From Mucilaginibacter ginsenosidivorans (GTDB lineage: Bacteria > Bacteroidota > Bacteroidia > Sphingobacteriales > Sphingobacteriaceae), in contig NZ_CP042436.1 of the NCBI RefSeq assembly GCF_007971025.1, forward strand, positions 124,001-188,000: a DNA stretch of 64,000 bases, read 5' to 3'. The notes below the pieces were generated by a model. It was not told where the DNA came from. It ran no database searches and worked only from the letters and a program-made list of their open reading frames with translations. Of this stretch, positions 1-9,106 are shown one piece after another. How positions within the stretch are numbered: position 1 is the first letter of the stretch; every line of letters begins with the position of its first letter. The position numbers and the translations under genes were made by a program.

Positions 1-2
1 AA

Positions 3-98
3 CCTGAAGGAAAGGTGAAAGTTGATTATATACCTGAAAACAAAAGCTCCATCCCGGATTCGGAAGGGGATTTTGTGGATTATGAGGAAATAAAATAA
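3..98 (+). CDS. C-terminal end of a small protein, DUF4834-like (partial)
   Basis: An open frame runs in from the left edge and stops with TAA, leaving the last 31 residues. It ends in the acidic tail DFVDYEEIK after a VDYIPE segment. From memory this tail resembles the C-terminus of small Bacteroidota DUF4834 membrane proteins, but the diagnostic N-terminal membrane segment lies outside the window. The next gene starts three bases after the stop, so the two are probably cotranscribed. Function unknown. Confidence 0.5.
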   Translation, partial: PEGKVKVDYIPENKSSIPDSEGDFVDYEEIK

Positions 99-101
99 AA
101 C

Positions 102-374
102 GTGGATCAAAAACCGGTATTCAGACGCCGTCACTTCGGCAATCCTGCCGTATTCAATATACTCGTAACCAACTATGTTGTCGCTGCGTTTGGCCTTGCT
201 ATTTTTGTCAACTCGCAGCATAAATTATACTGGTTTTTTTGGGTGGTTATGGGCGGCGTGGCAGTATACAACGTTTTCGCCCTTTATAAAAACCGTGAAG
301 AACTGGATAAAGTATCGGTCATCGCTTACATTATCGGCCTGGCGGGCATGGGCCTGTTATTTTTGGCATTCTAA
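102..374 (+). CDS. small three-helix membrane protein, unknown
   Basis: A 90-residue protein with a basic N-terminus (FRRRHF) and three hydrophobic stretches at about residues 18-37, 42-61 and 71-90, so it is almost entirely membrane-embedded. It must start at GTG: the only in-frame ATG lies near position 248, inside the second helix. It begins three bases after the preceding stop, so translation is likely coupled. I do not recognise a family. Confidence 0.6.
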   Translation: MDQKPVFRRRHFGNPAVFNILVTNYVVAAFGLAIFVNSQHKLYWFFWVVMGGVAVYNVFALYKNREELDKVSVIAYIIGLAGMGLLFLAF

Positions 375-436
375 GTCATTATTACAGTGTTACTTCCCCG
401 GTATCAAAATTTAATTCCTATTCTAAGTCAAATTTC

Positions 437-444
437 TATTTTTG
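437..444 (+). promoter_or_regulatory. -7 box upstream of the YfhO gene
   Basis: TATTTTTG matches the Bacteroidota -7 consensus TAnnTTTG exactly. It ends 37 bases before the YfhO ATG, giving a leader of about 30 bases. No clear -33 TTG was found at standard spacing. Confidence 0.5.
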
Positions 445-481
445 GGGGGAATTTTATTTTTTCTCCATTCAAAAAACTTAA

Positions 482-2980
482 ATGAGCAACTGGTTCAAGC
501 GAAATGCCACTCACCTGGCCATCATCGGAATTTTAATAGCGATCTGTTTCTTTTACTTTACCCCCGCTTTCCAGGGAAAGACTTTGGGTCAAACCGATGT
601 TATCGGTGCGCAGTCCACCCAAACAGAGATCAACCATTATAGGGAAAAGGACACCACTATACTTTGGACGAACCAGATATTCGGCGGAATGCCAACTTTC
701 CAGATATGGGCACCCTATCCTGATAACGTAACTACCTGGGTAGTCAAAGCGGTAACCAACGCTTTCCCAGATCCGCTTTACAACATATTTATTTTGCTGT
801 TCGGCTCGTATTTCCTGTTCTGTGTATTAAAACTCAACCCCTGGCTGGCAGCTGCGGGCGCCGTTGCTTTTACGTTTTCATCCTACAATATCATATTATT
901 AGCGGCGGGACATTCCAACCAGTCGTTCGCCATCTCGTTTTTTGCGCCGATAATAGCCAGCATTATCCTTACGCTGCGGGGCAGGTACTGGCTCGGTGGC
1001 TCGCTGACGGCGCTGTTCCTGGCGCTTGAGATACGGGCCAACCACGTACAAATGACCTATTACCTGTTACTGGTAATTTTCATACTCCTGGGCATCGAAC
1101 TGTACCACGCCATCAAAAATAAAACAACAAATGCTTTCCTCAAATCACTGGGTTATCTTGGCGCCGGCGCTTTGCTGGCCCTGATGGTCAATGCCTCATC
1201 GCTGTGGAGTACTTATGAATATGGCAAGGAAACTATCCGCGGCCAGTCTAATCTTAAACAAACCACGGCGGAGCCCAGCAATGGCCTGGATAAGAATTAT
1301 GCATACGAATACAGCCAGACACCCGGTGAAACTTTCACCTTCCTGATACCTAATGCATATGGTGGCGACTCGGGTTTAAACGCGCTCGATTTTCAAAATT
1401 CCGACTTCAATAAAGCATTTGTTTCTGCCGGAATCCCACAGGAACAGGTTGGTAACGCGCTGCAGCAATTGGCCGCCATCGGCATCCAGTTCTCAACTTA
1501 TTGGGGCGATAAACCCCTGACCAGCGGCCCGCACTACATGGGCGCAGTTATCTGTTTCCTGTTCATTTTTGGCTTGTTTATCGTACGGAACCGGATCAAA
1601 TGGTGGTTGTTGGCATCCGTCATCCTGACTATTTTACTGTCATTCGGCGCGTCATTCCCCTATGTATCTGATATTTTCTTTAAATATTTCCCGCTATACA
1701 ATAAATTTCGGGCAATAGAATCCATTCTATCTGTTACAGGTTTGTGCGTCCCTATTTTGGCAATACTGGCCATAAAGGAAATAACAGACGGCACAACAGA
1801 TAAAGCCGACGCTCTAAAAAAATTAAAGATTACTTTTTACATTCTGGGTGGACTCACGCTTTTGATGGCCGTATTGCCCGACCTACTGCTGAGTTTCCGC
1901 CCGGCTAGCCAGGCTACGCTGGTAAAAAATCTTACCCAGGTGTTGAAAAATGACAGCGGCTCGGCAAACAGTATTGTAAACGCCCTGGTGAGGGACCGCA
2001 TTTACCTTGAACGCATGGATGCTATCCGCTCATTCGTTTTCGTCGTGCTGACCTTTGGGGCCTTATTCGCCTTTATCAAAGGGATGATAAAGCCGGTGGT
2101 GCTATGCATTATATTTTTCGCCCTGATCCTTGTCGACTTATGGCAGATTGACAAGCGTTATCTTAAAGATGAATATTTCACGGAACGCCAGGAAAACCTG
2201 CAGCAAAGGCCGCGTGAGATAGACCAGTTAATCAATCGCGACACCGACCCGGATTATAGGGTTGTTGATCTGGGACAGTCGCCAAAACAGGATATGACAA
2301 CCCCGTTCTTCCATAAATCGTTATGGGGCTATTCGGCGGCAAGATTAAAACGTATCCAGGAAGTTATCGATAACCAGTTCTCTAAAAGCATCAACCAGGA
2401 TATACTGGATATGATGAATACCAAGTATATCATTACCCAGGACCCGCAAACCGGCAATCAAACGGTAAAAACCAATAACACAGCGTGTGGTCACGCCTGG
2501 TTTGTTAAAGATGTGGAATATGTGAAAGATGCGGATGAAGAAATGAAAGCGATCAGCGCTTTCTCGCCAAAGGATAAAGTGATCGTCGATCAGCGCTTTA
2601 AGGGACAGATCGATGGCAAATCAATTGGCATGGACCCCAACGGCAGCATAAAACTTACCAGCTATTCGCCAGACCATATGGTTTATCAGAGCGGTACATC
2701 GGTTAACTCGATAGCCGTATTTTCCGAGATCTATTACGATAAGGGCTGGACAATGTATGTGGACGGCAAGGAACAGCCTTATTTCCGTGCCGATTACTTA
2801 TTGCGCGCAGCTGTGATACCCGTTGGCAATCATAAAGTGGAATTCATATTCCACCCGGCATCCTATTATACCGGCGAAAAGATATCGCTGGCTGGTTCCA
2901 TATTATTGGTACTTGCCTTAGGCGGGGTTGTGTTTATGTCGGTCAGGAAAAAGCCGGGAACGGAAGTAAAAGAAGCTTAA
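482..2980 (+). CDS. YfhO family membrane protein
   Basis: An 832-residue polytopic protein matching the YfhO family of GT-C-like membrane proteins. It has an N-terminal helix (about 12-30), a lumenal loop with GQTDVIGAQSTQ, then about a dozen hydrophobic segments to residue ~560. A soluble C-terminal part (about 570-790) follows and one last helix near 800-822. In Gram-positive bacteria YfhO proteins help glycosylate lipoteichoic acid. In Bacteroidota the substrate is unknown, and a role in transferring sugars from lipid-linked donors to envelope polymers is inference. Monocistronic, with its own promoter and a terminator just downstream. Confidence 0.85.
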   Translation: MSNWFKRNATHLAIIGILIAICFFYFTPAFQGKTLGQTDVIGAQSTQTEINHYREKDTTILWTNQIFGGMPTFQIWAPYPDNVTTWVVKAVTNAFPDPLYNIFILLFGSYFLFCVLKLNPWLAAAGAVAFTFSSYNIILLAAGHSNQSFAISFFAPIIASIILTLRGRYWLGGSLTALFLALEIRANHVQMTYYLLLVIFILLGIELYHAIKNKTTNAFLKSLGYLGAGALLALMVNASSLWSTYEYGKETIRGQSNLKQTTAEPSNGLDKNYAYEYSQTPGETFTFLIPNAYGGDSGLNALDFQNSDFNKAFVSAGIPQEQVGNALQQLAAIGIQFSTYWGDKPLTSGPHYMGAVICFLFIFGLFIVRNRIKWWLLASVILTILLSFGASFPYVSDIFFKYFPLYNKFRAIESILSVTGLCVPILAILAIKEITDGTTDKADALKKLKITFYILGGLTLLMAVLPDLLLSFRPASQATLVKNLTQVLKNDSGSANSIVNALVRDRIYLERMDAIRSFVFVVLTFGALFAFIKGMIKPVVLCIIFFALILVDLWQIDKRYLKDEYFTERQENLQQRPREIDQLINRDTDPDYRVVDLGQSPKQDMTTPFFHKSLWGYSAARLKRIQEVIDNQFSKSINQDILDMMNTKYIITQDPQTGNQTVKTNNTACGHAWFVKDVEYVKDADEEMKAISAFSPKDKVIVDQRFKGQIDGKSIGMDPNGSIKLTSYSPDHMVYQSGTSVNSIAVFSEIYYDKGWTMYVDGKEQPYFRADYLLRAAVIPVGNHKVEFIFHPASYYTGEKISLAGSILLVLALGGVVFMSVRKKPGTEVKEA

Positions 2981-3000
2981 CTAAAACAACTCCTAAAAAA

Positions 3001-3033
3001 GGGCGGTGGACTTGAGACCCACCGCCTTTTTTT
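3001..3033. terminator. bidirectional rho-independent terminator
   Basis: An 8-bp GC-rich stem (GGCGGTGG at 3002-3009 pairing with CCACCGCC at 3019-3026) is flanked by A-tracts on the left and seven T on the right. It lies between the convergent YfhO and glycosyltransferase genes and can serve both. Confidence 0.9.
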
Positions 3034-3035
3034 GT

Positions 3036-3788
3036 TTAATCATTCGTCCGCCGGTACCGCAGCCAATACCATCCCAGGTTAAGGGCGATCACTATATGGT
3101 TAAACAGCGTCGGCGCCAACCCGTAGTGCTTCCTCATAATATCAAAACGCTCCTTTAAGCTTTGCCGGTGCCTTTTCTTCGACATACCGCCGACCAGGTA
3201 TTTGGCAACGTACTGATGTGTATTGACGATCTTCTTCGCTTTCCTGGTAGCATTTAATATCCAGTCAATATCCGCGCTCAAATGATAACTACGGTCAAAT
3301 GGCCCTGCCAGCAATCGCCTCACATAAATGGCCTGGTGACTCACACTCATGCCATATTTAAAACTGCGCCAGGTAAAGCTTTGGGGCGCCTTATGCCGCC
3401 GCTGCCCGAGGCTGTTACCTTTGGCATCTATCATTTCTGTTTCCCCATAGTAAACGTCAGCATCATCAGTTGTCGCGAAAACATTGGCTACCGTATTTTC
3501 TGAATAGAATTCGTCCCCCGAATTCATGAAAAGCACATAGTCGCCTGTTGCCGCTGCTAAGCCTTTATTCATCGCATCGTAAATTCCGTCGTCCTTTTCG
3601 CTGATGAGTTTAGCAAGTTTATCCGCATATTTTTTGATAATGCCGAGCGTACCATCGCTCGAAGCTCCGTCGACAACGATATATTCAATGTTATGGTAAG
3701 TTTGCCCCAATACTGAAAGCATCGTCCGCTCGATGTCCGCGGCGTTGTTAAAAACAATGGTGATGACGCTTAATTTAGGGTTGAACAT
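3036..3788 (-). CDS. family 2 glycosyltransferase (WcaA-like)
   Basis: A 250-residue GT-A fold enzyme that transfers a sugar from a nucleotide-sugar donor. The N-terminus LSVITIVFNN, the VVDGASSDGT motif near residue 40 and the FMNSGDEF segment (DxD-equivalent) near 88-95 identify GT2. There is no strong transmembrane segment, so it is cytosolic or peripheral. It overlaps the upstream GT4 gene by 14 bases, so the pair is translationally coupled and probably acts on the same surface glycan, whose identity is unknown. Confidence 0.88.
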   Translation of the reverse strand: MFNPKLSVITIVFNNAADIERTMLSVLGQTYHNIEYIVVDGASSDGTLGIIKKYADKLAKLISEKDDGIYDAMNKGLAAATGDYVLFMNSGDEFYSENTVANVFATTDDADVYYGETEMIDAKGNSLGQRRHKAPQSFTWRSFKYGMSVSHQAIYVRRLLAGPFDRSYHLSADIDWILNATRKAKKIVNTHQYVAKYLVGGMSKKRHRQSLKERFDIMRKHYGLAPTLFNHIVIALNLGWYWLRYRRTND

Positions 3789-5073
3789 TTGCCCCTCCCG
3801 TCCCCTGAAGGGGAAGCTTTAATAGACCATGATACAAATCAATATGCCGCTTTGCGATCACCTCTTCTGAAAACACATCCATCACCGTTTGCCGCGCATT
3901 CTTATTTAACTGTTCCCTGTCGGGATTATTGATCACCCATTCCATCCCATCTGCAAAACTTTCGGACGAACGGTATTCAGCAAGATAACCGTTTTGCTCA
4001 TGCTTCACCATATCGGGTATACCGCCTGTTCTAAATGCAATGACAGGCGTCCCGCAACTCAAACTTTCCAATACGGTATAGGGAAGGTTATCCTCCAGCG
4101 AGGGTATCAAAAAAGCATCGGCCGCAGCATAGCAAAGCGCCAGTTTTTCATCATTACTGATAGTCCCAAAAAAACTTGTTTTGAATGGAAATTCGGGAAC
4201 ATCTTCAGTATTTCTATTTCCAAAAACTACCAGTTCTATCCTATCGGCGGTCGCCCCCAGCCTTTTTTTGAGTAGCTCAAGGCTATCGAGTAAATAACTT
4301 GTTCCTTTATGCATATCCTTCCGCGAGGGCATAAACCCGCTTAGTAATATAAATTTGTCTATAGCAAACCCCGCCTTTTCCCTGGCCGATGATTTATCCA
4401 CAGGCATGAATATATCCGTCTCCAGGGTGTTCGGTATCTGCGCAACCGGCTTACCCCTCATCAGGCTGCTTTCGCCTACCGACATTTGCATCCATTTGCT
4501 CGGCGCTACTATCCTAAAATTCAGCACATCATAGGCCGCCCGTTTTTGCTTCCATATTTTATGCGACTGGTCGTTGGGACCCGCATCTTTCAGCAGGGGG
4601 CAGTTACCGCACTCATTTTTGAAATGATCGCAGGTATAGCGCACATGGCACCCCCCGGTAAAGGCGTTACTGTCGTGGAAGGTCCAAACTACCGGCTTAC
4701 CAAGTTTCGCTATTTCTGCGATATGCTTCGGGTCCAGGAACCCATGATTTACCCAATGCAGGTGGATAATGTCTGCTGCCTTCACATCGGGATGATGGAT
4801 AACCGACCGGCCGAACCAGGCAAACGAGAACGGCGTTTTTAATGCTTTAAGATATCGTTTTGCTAATATTCTTTCAAGAATGATCGTAGCGGCCGTATAG
4901 CCTTTTCGCAACAAATTTGTGTTAAAATCACCTATATCCGAATTTTTTCCGAATTTGTAATGCACAATTATTTTAGATTCGATACCTTGATCTGTTAATG
5001 CGCGGTTAAGCCTGACACAGGCCCTGCCCGCTCCGCCGTTACCATCGTAGGTATTTAAATGCACTACTTTCAA
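3775..5073 (-). CDS. family 4 glycosyltransferase
   Basis: A GT-B fold retaining glycosyltransferase, about 432 residues. It shows the N-terminal GNGGAGRA donor-side loop, a Cys-rich insert (TGGCHVRYTC...CGNCP) seen in one GT4 subgroup, and the C-terminal E-x7-E region in SLEDNLPYTVLESLSCGTPV. I place the start at TTG 5073, giving MKVVHLNTYDG. A longer reading from TTG 5082 would start inside a perfect -7 promoter box. The last residues (KLPLQGTGGANVQP) are encoded by a C-rich palindromic repeat, so the tail may be a repeat insertion. Coupled to the downstream GT2 gene. Confidence 0.87.
   Translation of the reverse strand: MKVVHLNTYDGNGGAGRACVRLNRALTDQGIESKIIVHYKFGKNSDIGDFNTNLLRKGYTAATIILERILAKRYLKALKTPFSFAWFGRSVIHHPDVKAADIIHLHWVNHGFLDPKHIAEIAKLGKPVVWTFHDSNAFTGGCHVRYTCDHFKNECGNCPLLKDAGPNDQSHKIWKQKRAAYDVLNFRIVAPSKWMQMSVGESSLMRGKPVAQIPNTLETDIFMPVDKSSAREKAGFAIDKFILLSGFMPSRKDMHKGTSYLLDSLELLKKRLGATADRIELVVFGNRNTEDVPEFPFKTSFFGTISNDEKLALCYAAADAFLIPSLEDNLPYTVLESLSCGTPVIAFRTGGIPDMVKHEQNGYLAEYRSSESFADGMEWVINNPDREQLNKNARQTVMDVFSEEVIAKRHIDLYHGLLKLPLQGTGGANVQP
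3791..3814. repeat. C-rich palindromic repeat, copy 1
   Basis: A perfect hairpin TCCCCT-ga-AGGGGA (3801-3814) next to GCCCCTCCCG. The same style of hairpin recurs near 30411, 48478, 48535 and 51997. Here it lies inside the 3' end of the GT4 gene. Confidence 0.6.
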
Positions 5074-5079
5074 GATGTC

Positions 5080-5087
5080 CAAAAATA
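5080..5087 (-). promoter_or_regulatory. -7 box of the GT4-GT2 pair
   Basis: TATTTTTG on the minus strand, an exact TAnnTTTG match, ends only six bases before the proposed TTG start of the GT4 gene. Transcription would begin at or beside the start codon. Confidence 0.5.
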
Positions 5088-5119
5088 CATTTATTCAGTT
5101 CAAATAATTTTCAAGTGAT

Positions 5120-8100
5120 ATGAAAAAACTATACCTGTCCTTTTTCACAATTATTCTCTTCGGCAACCTCGTTACGGCTCAAAGCCAGGAAACTTACTTT
5201 ACCTCGTACCCAACGCTTACGCCCGACGGCAAAACTGTCATATTCAGCTATGAGGGCGACCTGTGGAAAGCAGAGATCGGCAACCCGGTAGCCTCAAGGC
5301 TTACCGCCATGCAGGGGGAGGAGACATCACCAAGGGTTTCGCCCGATGGCAAATGGCTGGCGTTTTCATCCAATCAATTCGGCAATAACGATGTGTACCT
5401 GATGCCGCTGGCCGGTGGCGAGATCAAGCAATTGACTTTTCACGATGCCAATGACCAGGTAGATTCGTGGAGCTGGGATTCAAAATCAATTTATTTCACT
5501 TCCAACCGTTACAACAGCTTCAGCGAGTATAAAGTTGGCATTACCGGTGGTACGCCAACCCGCTTGTTTGGCAACTATTTTAATACTATACACGGCGTTT
5601 TTGAACATCCAACCAGCGGCGAATTGTTTTTCAGCAGTACATGGGAAAGCTACCTGTTTGCTAACCGCAAGCGTTATAAAGGAGCATACAACCCCGATAT
5701 ACAATCCTACAATCCAAAAACCAAAACTTATAAGCAATATACCACATGGGAGGGCAAGGATTTTTGGGCGACATTGGACCAGAAAGGCAATATCTACTTT
5801 GTATCCGACGAGGCTAATGAAGAATACAATCTTTACACTTTCGTCGACGGTAAGAAAACGGCTTTGACGCAATTCCCAACCTCCATCAAGCGACCGTTTG
5901 TAAGCGCCAATGGTGAAAGGGTGGTGTTTGAAAAGGATTACCAGCTATATGTTTACAATGTTGCATCAAAGCAAACGCAAAAACTGAATTTCAGTATATT
6001 CCGAAACGATGTGTTGCCCAAAGAGCAGGAATATGACGTAAAAGGCAAAATAGAGGCGATGGATGTTTCGCCCGATGGTAAAAAACTGGCTTTTGTTTCG
6101 CGGGGCGAACTTTTTGTAAGCGACGTTGAAGGTAAGTTTATTCGTAAGATCGAACGCGGCAACAGCGAACGGGTATCCGAGGTTAAATGGCTGGCCGATA
6201 ACAAGTCATTGATATTCAATCAAACCCTGGGCGGTTATTTCAACTGGTATACTGTAGCGGCCGATGGAACCGGAAAGGAAAAGCAGATAACTTCCGACAA
6301 ACAAAATAACCGGCAGCTGACAACCAACAAAGCCCGCACACAAGGTGTATACCTTAGCGGACGCGAGGAGGTACGGCTGATAGACCTGAAAGATCTTACC
6401 GGCAAAACCATTGCAAAAGACGAAGTTTGGGGCTTCCAGGACGCGTCGCCATATATTTCACCAAATGGTGAGTACGTGGTATTTAATGCGCACCGCAATT
6501 TCGAACAGGATATCTTCATCTGCAATATTAAGACGGGCAAGACGATGAACCTGACGAATAGCGGTGTTACGGAAGCCGAGCCTTTCTGGTCGCCGGACGG
6601 AAAATACATTTACTTTACTACATCGCGCACACAACCCGAATACCCTTATGGTTCCAGGGATGCCCATATTTACCGCATGCCACTTCAAAAGTTTGATGAC
6701 GAATTCAGGCTGAATAAATTCAACGAGCTGTTTAAAGAAACCAAAAAGGATTCGACCGATAATAAAACAAAGGACAAAAAGAAGGATAGCAAGAAAGCCG
6801 AAGCGCCGACACCAAAACCGCCAGCCGAGATCGTTATCAATACGGAAGACCTGATGAAGCGGCTGGAACGCATAAGTCCAAACTTTGGTAGCCAGCGGTC
6901 GCCTTATGTGATACAGAAAGGCGATAAAACGCATGTGCTTTATATGTCTAACCACGCCGAAGGAAAATGGGCGCTATACCATACCACCATACAGCCATTT
7001 GAGGAAAACAAGACGGAAAAGGTTGGCAGTGATATTCCGGGCTACGATATTGCAGTAGCAGGTGATAAATATTACGTATTAGGTTCGGGCAACATTTACA
7101 CGCTTAACCTGGATAACAACAAGACAGAGCGGATAGAAATGAGCTATAAATTTGACAGGAATTTGGCCGGCGAGTTTAAGCAAATGTTTGACGAAGCCTG
7201 GGCCGGGCTGGAGGAAAATTATTATGACGGCGATTTTCACGGCACTGATTGGAAAAAAATGCACGACCAGTACGCCGCTTACCTGCCTTACCTCAACAAT
7301 CGCGCGGACCTGCGGCTGCTGCTGAATGATATGCTGGGAGAACTTAATTCGTCGCACCAGGGCTTTTACTCGAACGGCGGTGAGGAAGCCAGGACCCTGC
7401 GTTACCACAGTATGGAAACCGGCATCGTATTTAATAATGACGATCCTTACAAAGTGGATTCTGTGCTGAAAAATACAAATGCTGATAAAGTGGATGTCAA
7501 CATTAAGCCCGGCGATCGCCTGAAAGCCGTCGACGGTGTTGCTGTAGATGAAAAACAGGATAGGAATTACTATTTCTCTAAACCATCACTGGATAAGGAA
7601 CTGGAACTGACCTTTACACGCGACGGCAAGGATATCGCCTTAAAAGTCCACCCTGAACCAAGCGGGGACTTCTCGGGCGACCTGTACGATAACTGGATTG
7701 AAAACAATAAGAAAATTGTCGAAGAAAAAAGTAAGGACCGCATCGCTTATGTGTATATGAAAAACATGGGTGGTGGTGCGCTCGAAACCTTCCTGGAAGA
7801 CATGGTAGATTACGCTTACAAGAAAGATGCCCTGATCCTCGACCTCCGCTACAATACCGGCGGTAATGTACACGACGCCGTGCTGCAATTTTTATCGCAG
7901 CGTCCATATCTGCAATGGCAATACCGCGGCGGGCAAAAAACGCAGCAGCCAAACTTTTCGCCGGCTGCCAAGCCTATCATACTGCTGGTAAACGAGCAGA
8001 CCCTTAGCGACGGCGAGATGACGGCGGCCGGTTTTAAGCAATTAAAACTTGGCAAGATCATTGGCACCGAAACTTACCGCTGGATCATCTTTACGAGTGG

Positions 8101-8290
8101 TAAAGGTTTGGTTGATGGCTCGTTCTATCGCATACCTGCCTGGGGCTGTTTTACGCTCGATGGTAAGGACATTGAAAAGACCGGCGTTACACCCGACATC
8201 GATGTAAGAACCAGCTTTACAGACAGGCTTGAAAACAAAGATCCGCAACTGGACAGGGCAATAGAAGAAATTTCCAAACAATTGAAATAA
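5120..8290 (+). CDS. tricorn-like S41 family peptidase
   Basis: A 1056-residue exported peptidase. Order: signal peptide (1-20, ending VTAQ), a WD40/PD40-like beta-propeller region with SPDGKW-type motifs (about 25-560), a Lys-rich linker (about 545-570), a second short propeller part, a tricorn C1-like helical domain (about 685-760), a PDZ domain (about 780-855) and an S41 catalytic domain. The putative nucleophile is Ser963 in NEQTLSDGE. The layout matches archaeal tricorn protease homologues, which degrade peptides; a periplasmic peptide-scavenging role is inferred. Monocistronic. Confidence 0.93.
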   Translation: MKKLYLSFFTIILFGNLVTAQSQETYFTSYPTLTPDGKTVIFSYEGDLWKAEIGNPVASRLTAMQGEETSPRVSPDGKWLAFSSNQFGNNDVYLMPLAGGEIKQLTFHDANDQVDSWSWDSKSIYFTSNRYNSFSEYKVGITGGTPTRLFGNYFNTIHGVFEHPTSGELFFSSTWESYLFANRKRYKGAYNPDIQSYNPKTKTYKQYTTWEGKDFWATLDQKGNIYFVSDEANEEYNLYTFVDGKKTALTQFPTSIKRPFVSANGERVVFEKDYQLYVYNVASKQTQKLNFSIFRNDVLPKEQEYDVKGKIEAMDVSPDGKKLAFVSRGELFVSDVEGKFIRKIERGNSERVSEVKWLADNKSLIFNQTLGGYFNWYTVAADGTGKEKQITSDKQNNRQLTTNKARTQGVYLSGREEVRLIDLKDLTGKTIAKDEVWGFQDASPYISPNGEYVVFNAHRNFEQDIFICNIKTGKTMNLTNSGVTEAEPFWSPDGKYIYFTTSRTQPEYPYGSRDAHIYRMPLQKFDDEFRLNKFNELFKETKKDSTDNKTKDKKKDSKKAEAPTPKPPAEIVINTEDLMKRLERISPNFGSQRSPYVIQKGDKTHVLYMSNHAEGKWALYHTTIQPFEENKTEKVGSDIPGYDIAVAGDKYYVLGSGNIYTLNLDNNKTERIEMSYKFDRNLAGEFKQMFDEAWAGLEENYYDGDFHGTDWKKMHDQYAAYLPYLNNRADLRLLLNDMLGELNSSHQGFYSNGGEEARTLRYHSMETGIVFNNDDPYKVDSVLKNTNADKVDVNIKPGDRLKAVDGVAVDEKQDRNYYFSKPSLDKELELTFTRDGKDIALKVHPEPSGDFSGDLYDNWIENNKKIVEEKSKDRIAYVYMKNMGGGALETFLEDMVDYAYKKDALILDLRYNTGGNVHDAVLQFLSQRPYLQWQYRGGQKTQQPNFSPAAKPIILLVNEQTLSDGEMTAAGFKQLKLGKIIGTETYRWIIFTSGKGLVDGSFYRIPAWGCFTLDGKDIEKTGVTPDIDVRTSFTDRLENKDPQLDRAIEEISKQLK

Positions 8291-8301
8291 TCTCCCTTAT
8301 T

Positions 8302-8331
8302 GGTAGAGGCGCAAAATTTTGCGTCTCTACC
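8302..8331. repeat. 30-bp near-perfect palindrome
   Basis: GGTAGAGGCGCAAAA is followed directly by TTTTGCGTCTCTACC. The two arms are reverse complements apart from one mismatched pair. It lies 11 bases after the S41 stop and may act as a terminator; its style is that of a dispersed bacterial palindromic repeat. Confidence 0.75.
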
Positions 8332-8359
8332 TAATATTTTCTTTTCTTTGCATCCATAA

Positions 8360-9106
8360 ATGGGTAACGAACTTACGGATAAGGCATTCTGGGCCAATTA
8401 CTGGGAATCAAAAAAGGGCCTGGCCTTCCCGGTACCTGCCAACTACACTTTTCATAAGCTGCTGAAACAGGTAGTAACTGAAAACAAAGTTGAAACTGCG
8501 ATTGAATTGGGTGGTTTTCCCGGTTATTATGCCATATTCCTCAAAAAATATCTCGGGCTAAAAACAACGCTTTTTGATTTCTATGTACATCAAAAGGTTT
8601 TGAAAGAAGTATTAACCGCGAACGATCTTACTGAGAAAGATATCGCTGTTATTGAAGGCGATCTGTTCAAATACGAAGCCAATGAGACTTATGACCTGGT
8701 GCTTTCATGCGGTTTGATAGAGCATTTTAACGACACCAAAGATATCATTGCACGGCACCTCACCTTTCTCAAACCCGGCGGGACATTATTGATCACGCTT
8801 CCTAATTTCACGGGGGTAAACGGCTGGGTGCAGCGTAAATATGATATGGGTAACTACGAAAAGCATAATATCAGCAGCATGAACCCGCAGTTACTTGCAG
8901 GCTATTGCAAAGAGCTGGGGTTGAAAAACGTTGAGGCTTATTATTATGGCAAGTTCTCCATCTGGCTGGAAAATATGGCGGAGCAATCAGGTTTGGCTAA
9001 GGCGTTTCTAAAGCTATTGTGGCTTACTGGTAAGATGGCTACCAAGATAGTGCCCGTCGAAAGCAAGGGACTTTCGCCTTATATCGTAGTTAAAGCAATA
9101 AAATAG
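8360..9106 (+). CDS. class I SAM-dependent methyltransferase
   Basis: A 248-residue Rossmann-fold methyltransferase. Motif I is AIELGGFPGYY (about 45-55), an acidic post-I residue sits in the FDFY segment, and LSCGLIEHF (about 114-122) is the motif IV equivalent; the TLLITLPNF strand follows. The substrate is unknown; the glycosyltransferases on both sides suggest a sugar or lipid-linked intermediate. The promoter-like TTTCTTTG at 8343-8350 lies nine bases before the ATG. Its stop abuts the stop of the convergent next gene with no spacer. Confidence 0.82.
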   Translation: MGNELTDKAFWANYWESKKGLAFPVPANYTFHKLLKQVVTENKVETAIELGGFPGYYAIFLKKYLGLKTTLFDFYVHQKVLKEVLTANDLTEKDIAVIEGDLFKYEANETYDLVLSCGLIEHFNDTKDIIARHLTFLKPGGTLLITLPNFTGVNGWVQRKYDMGNYEKHNISSMNPQLLAGYCKELGLKNVEAYYYGKFSIWLENMAEQSGLAKAFLKLLWLTGKMATKIVPVESKGLSPYIVVKAIK

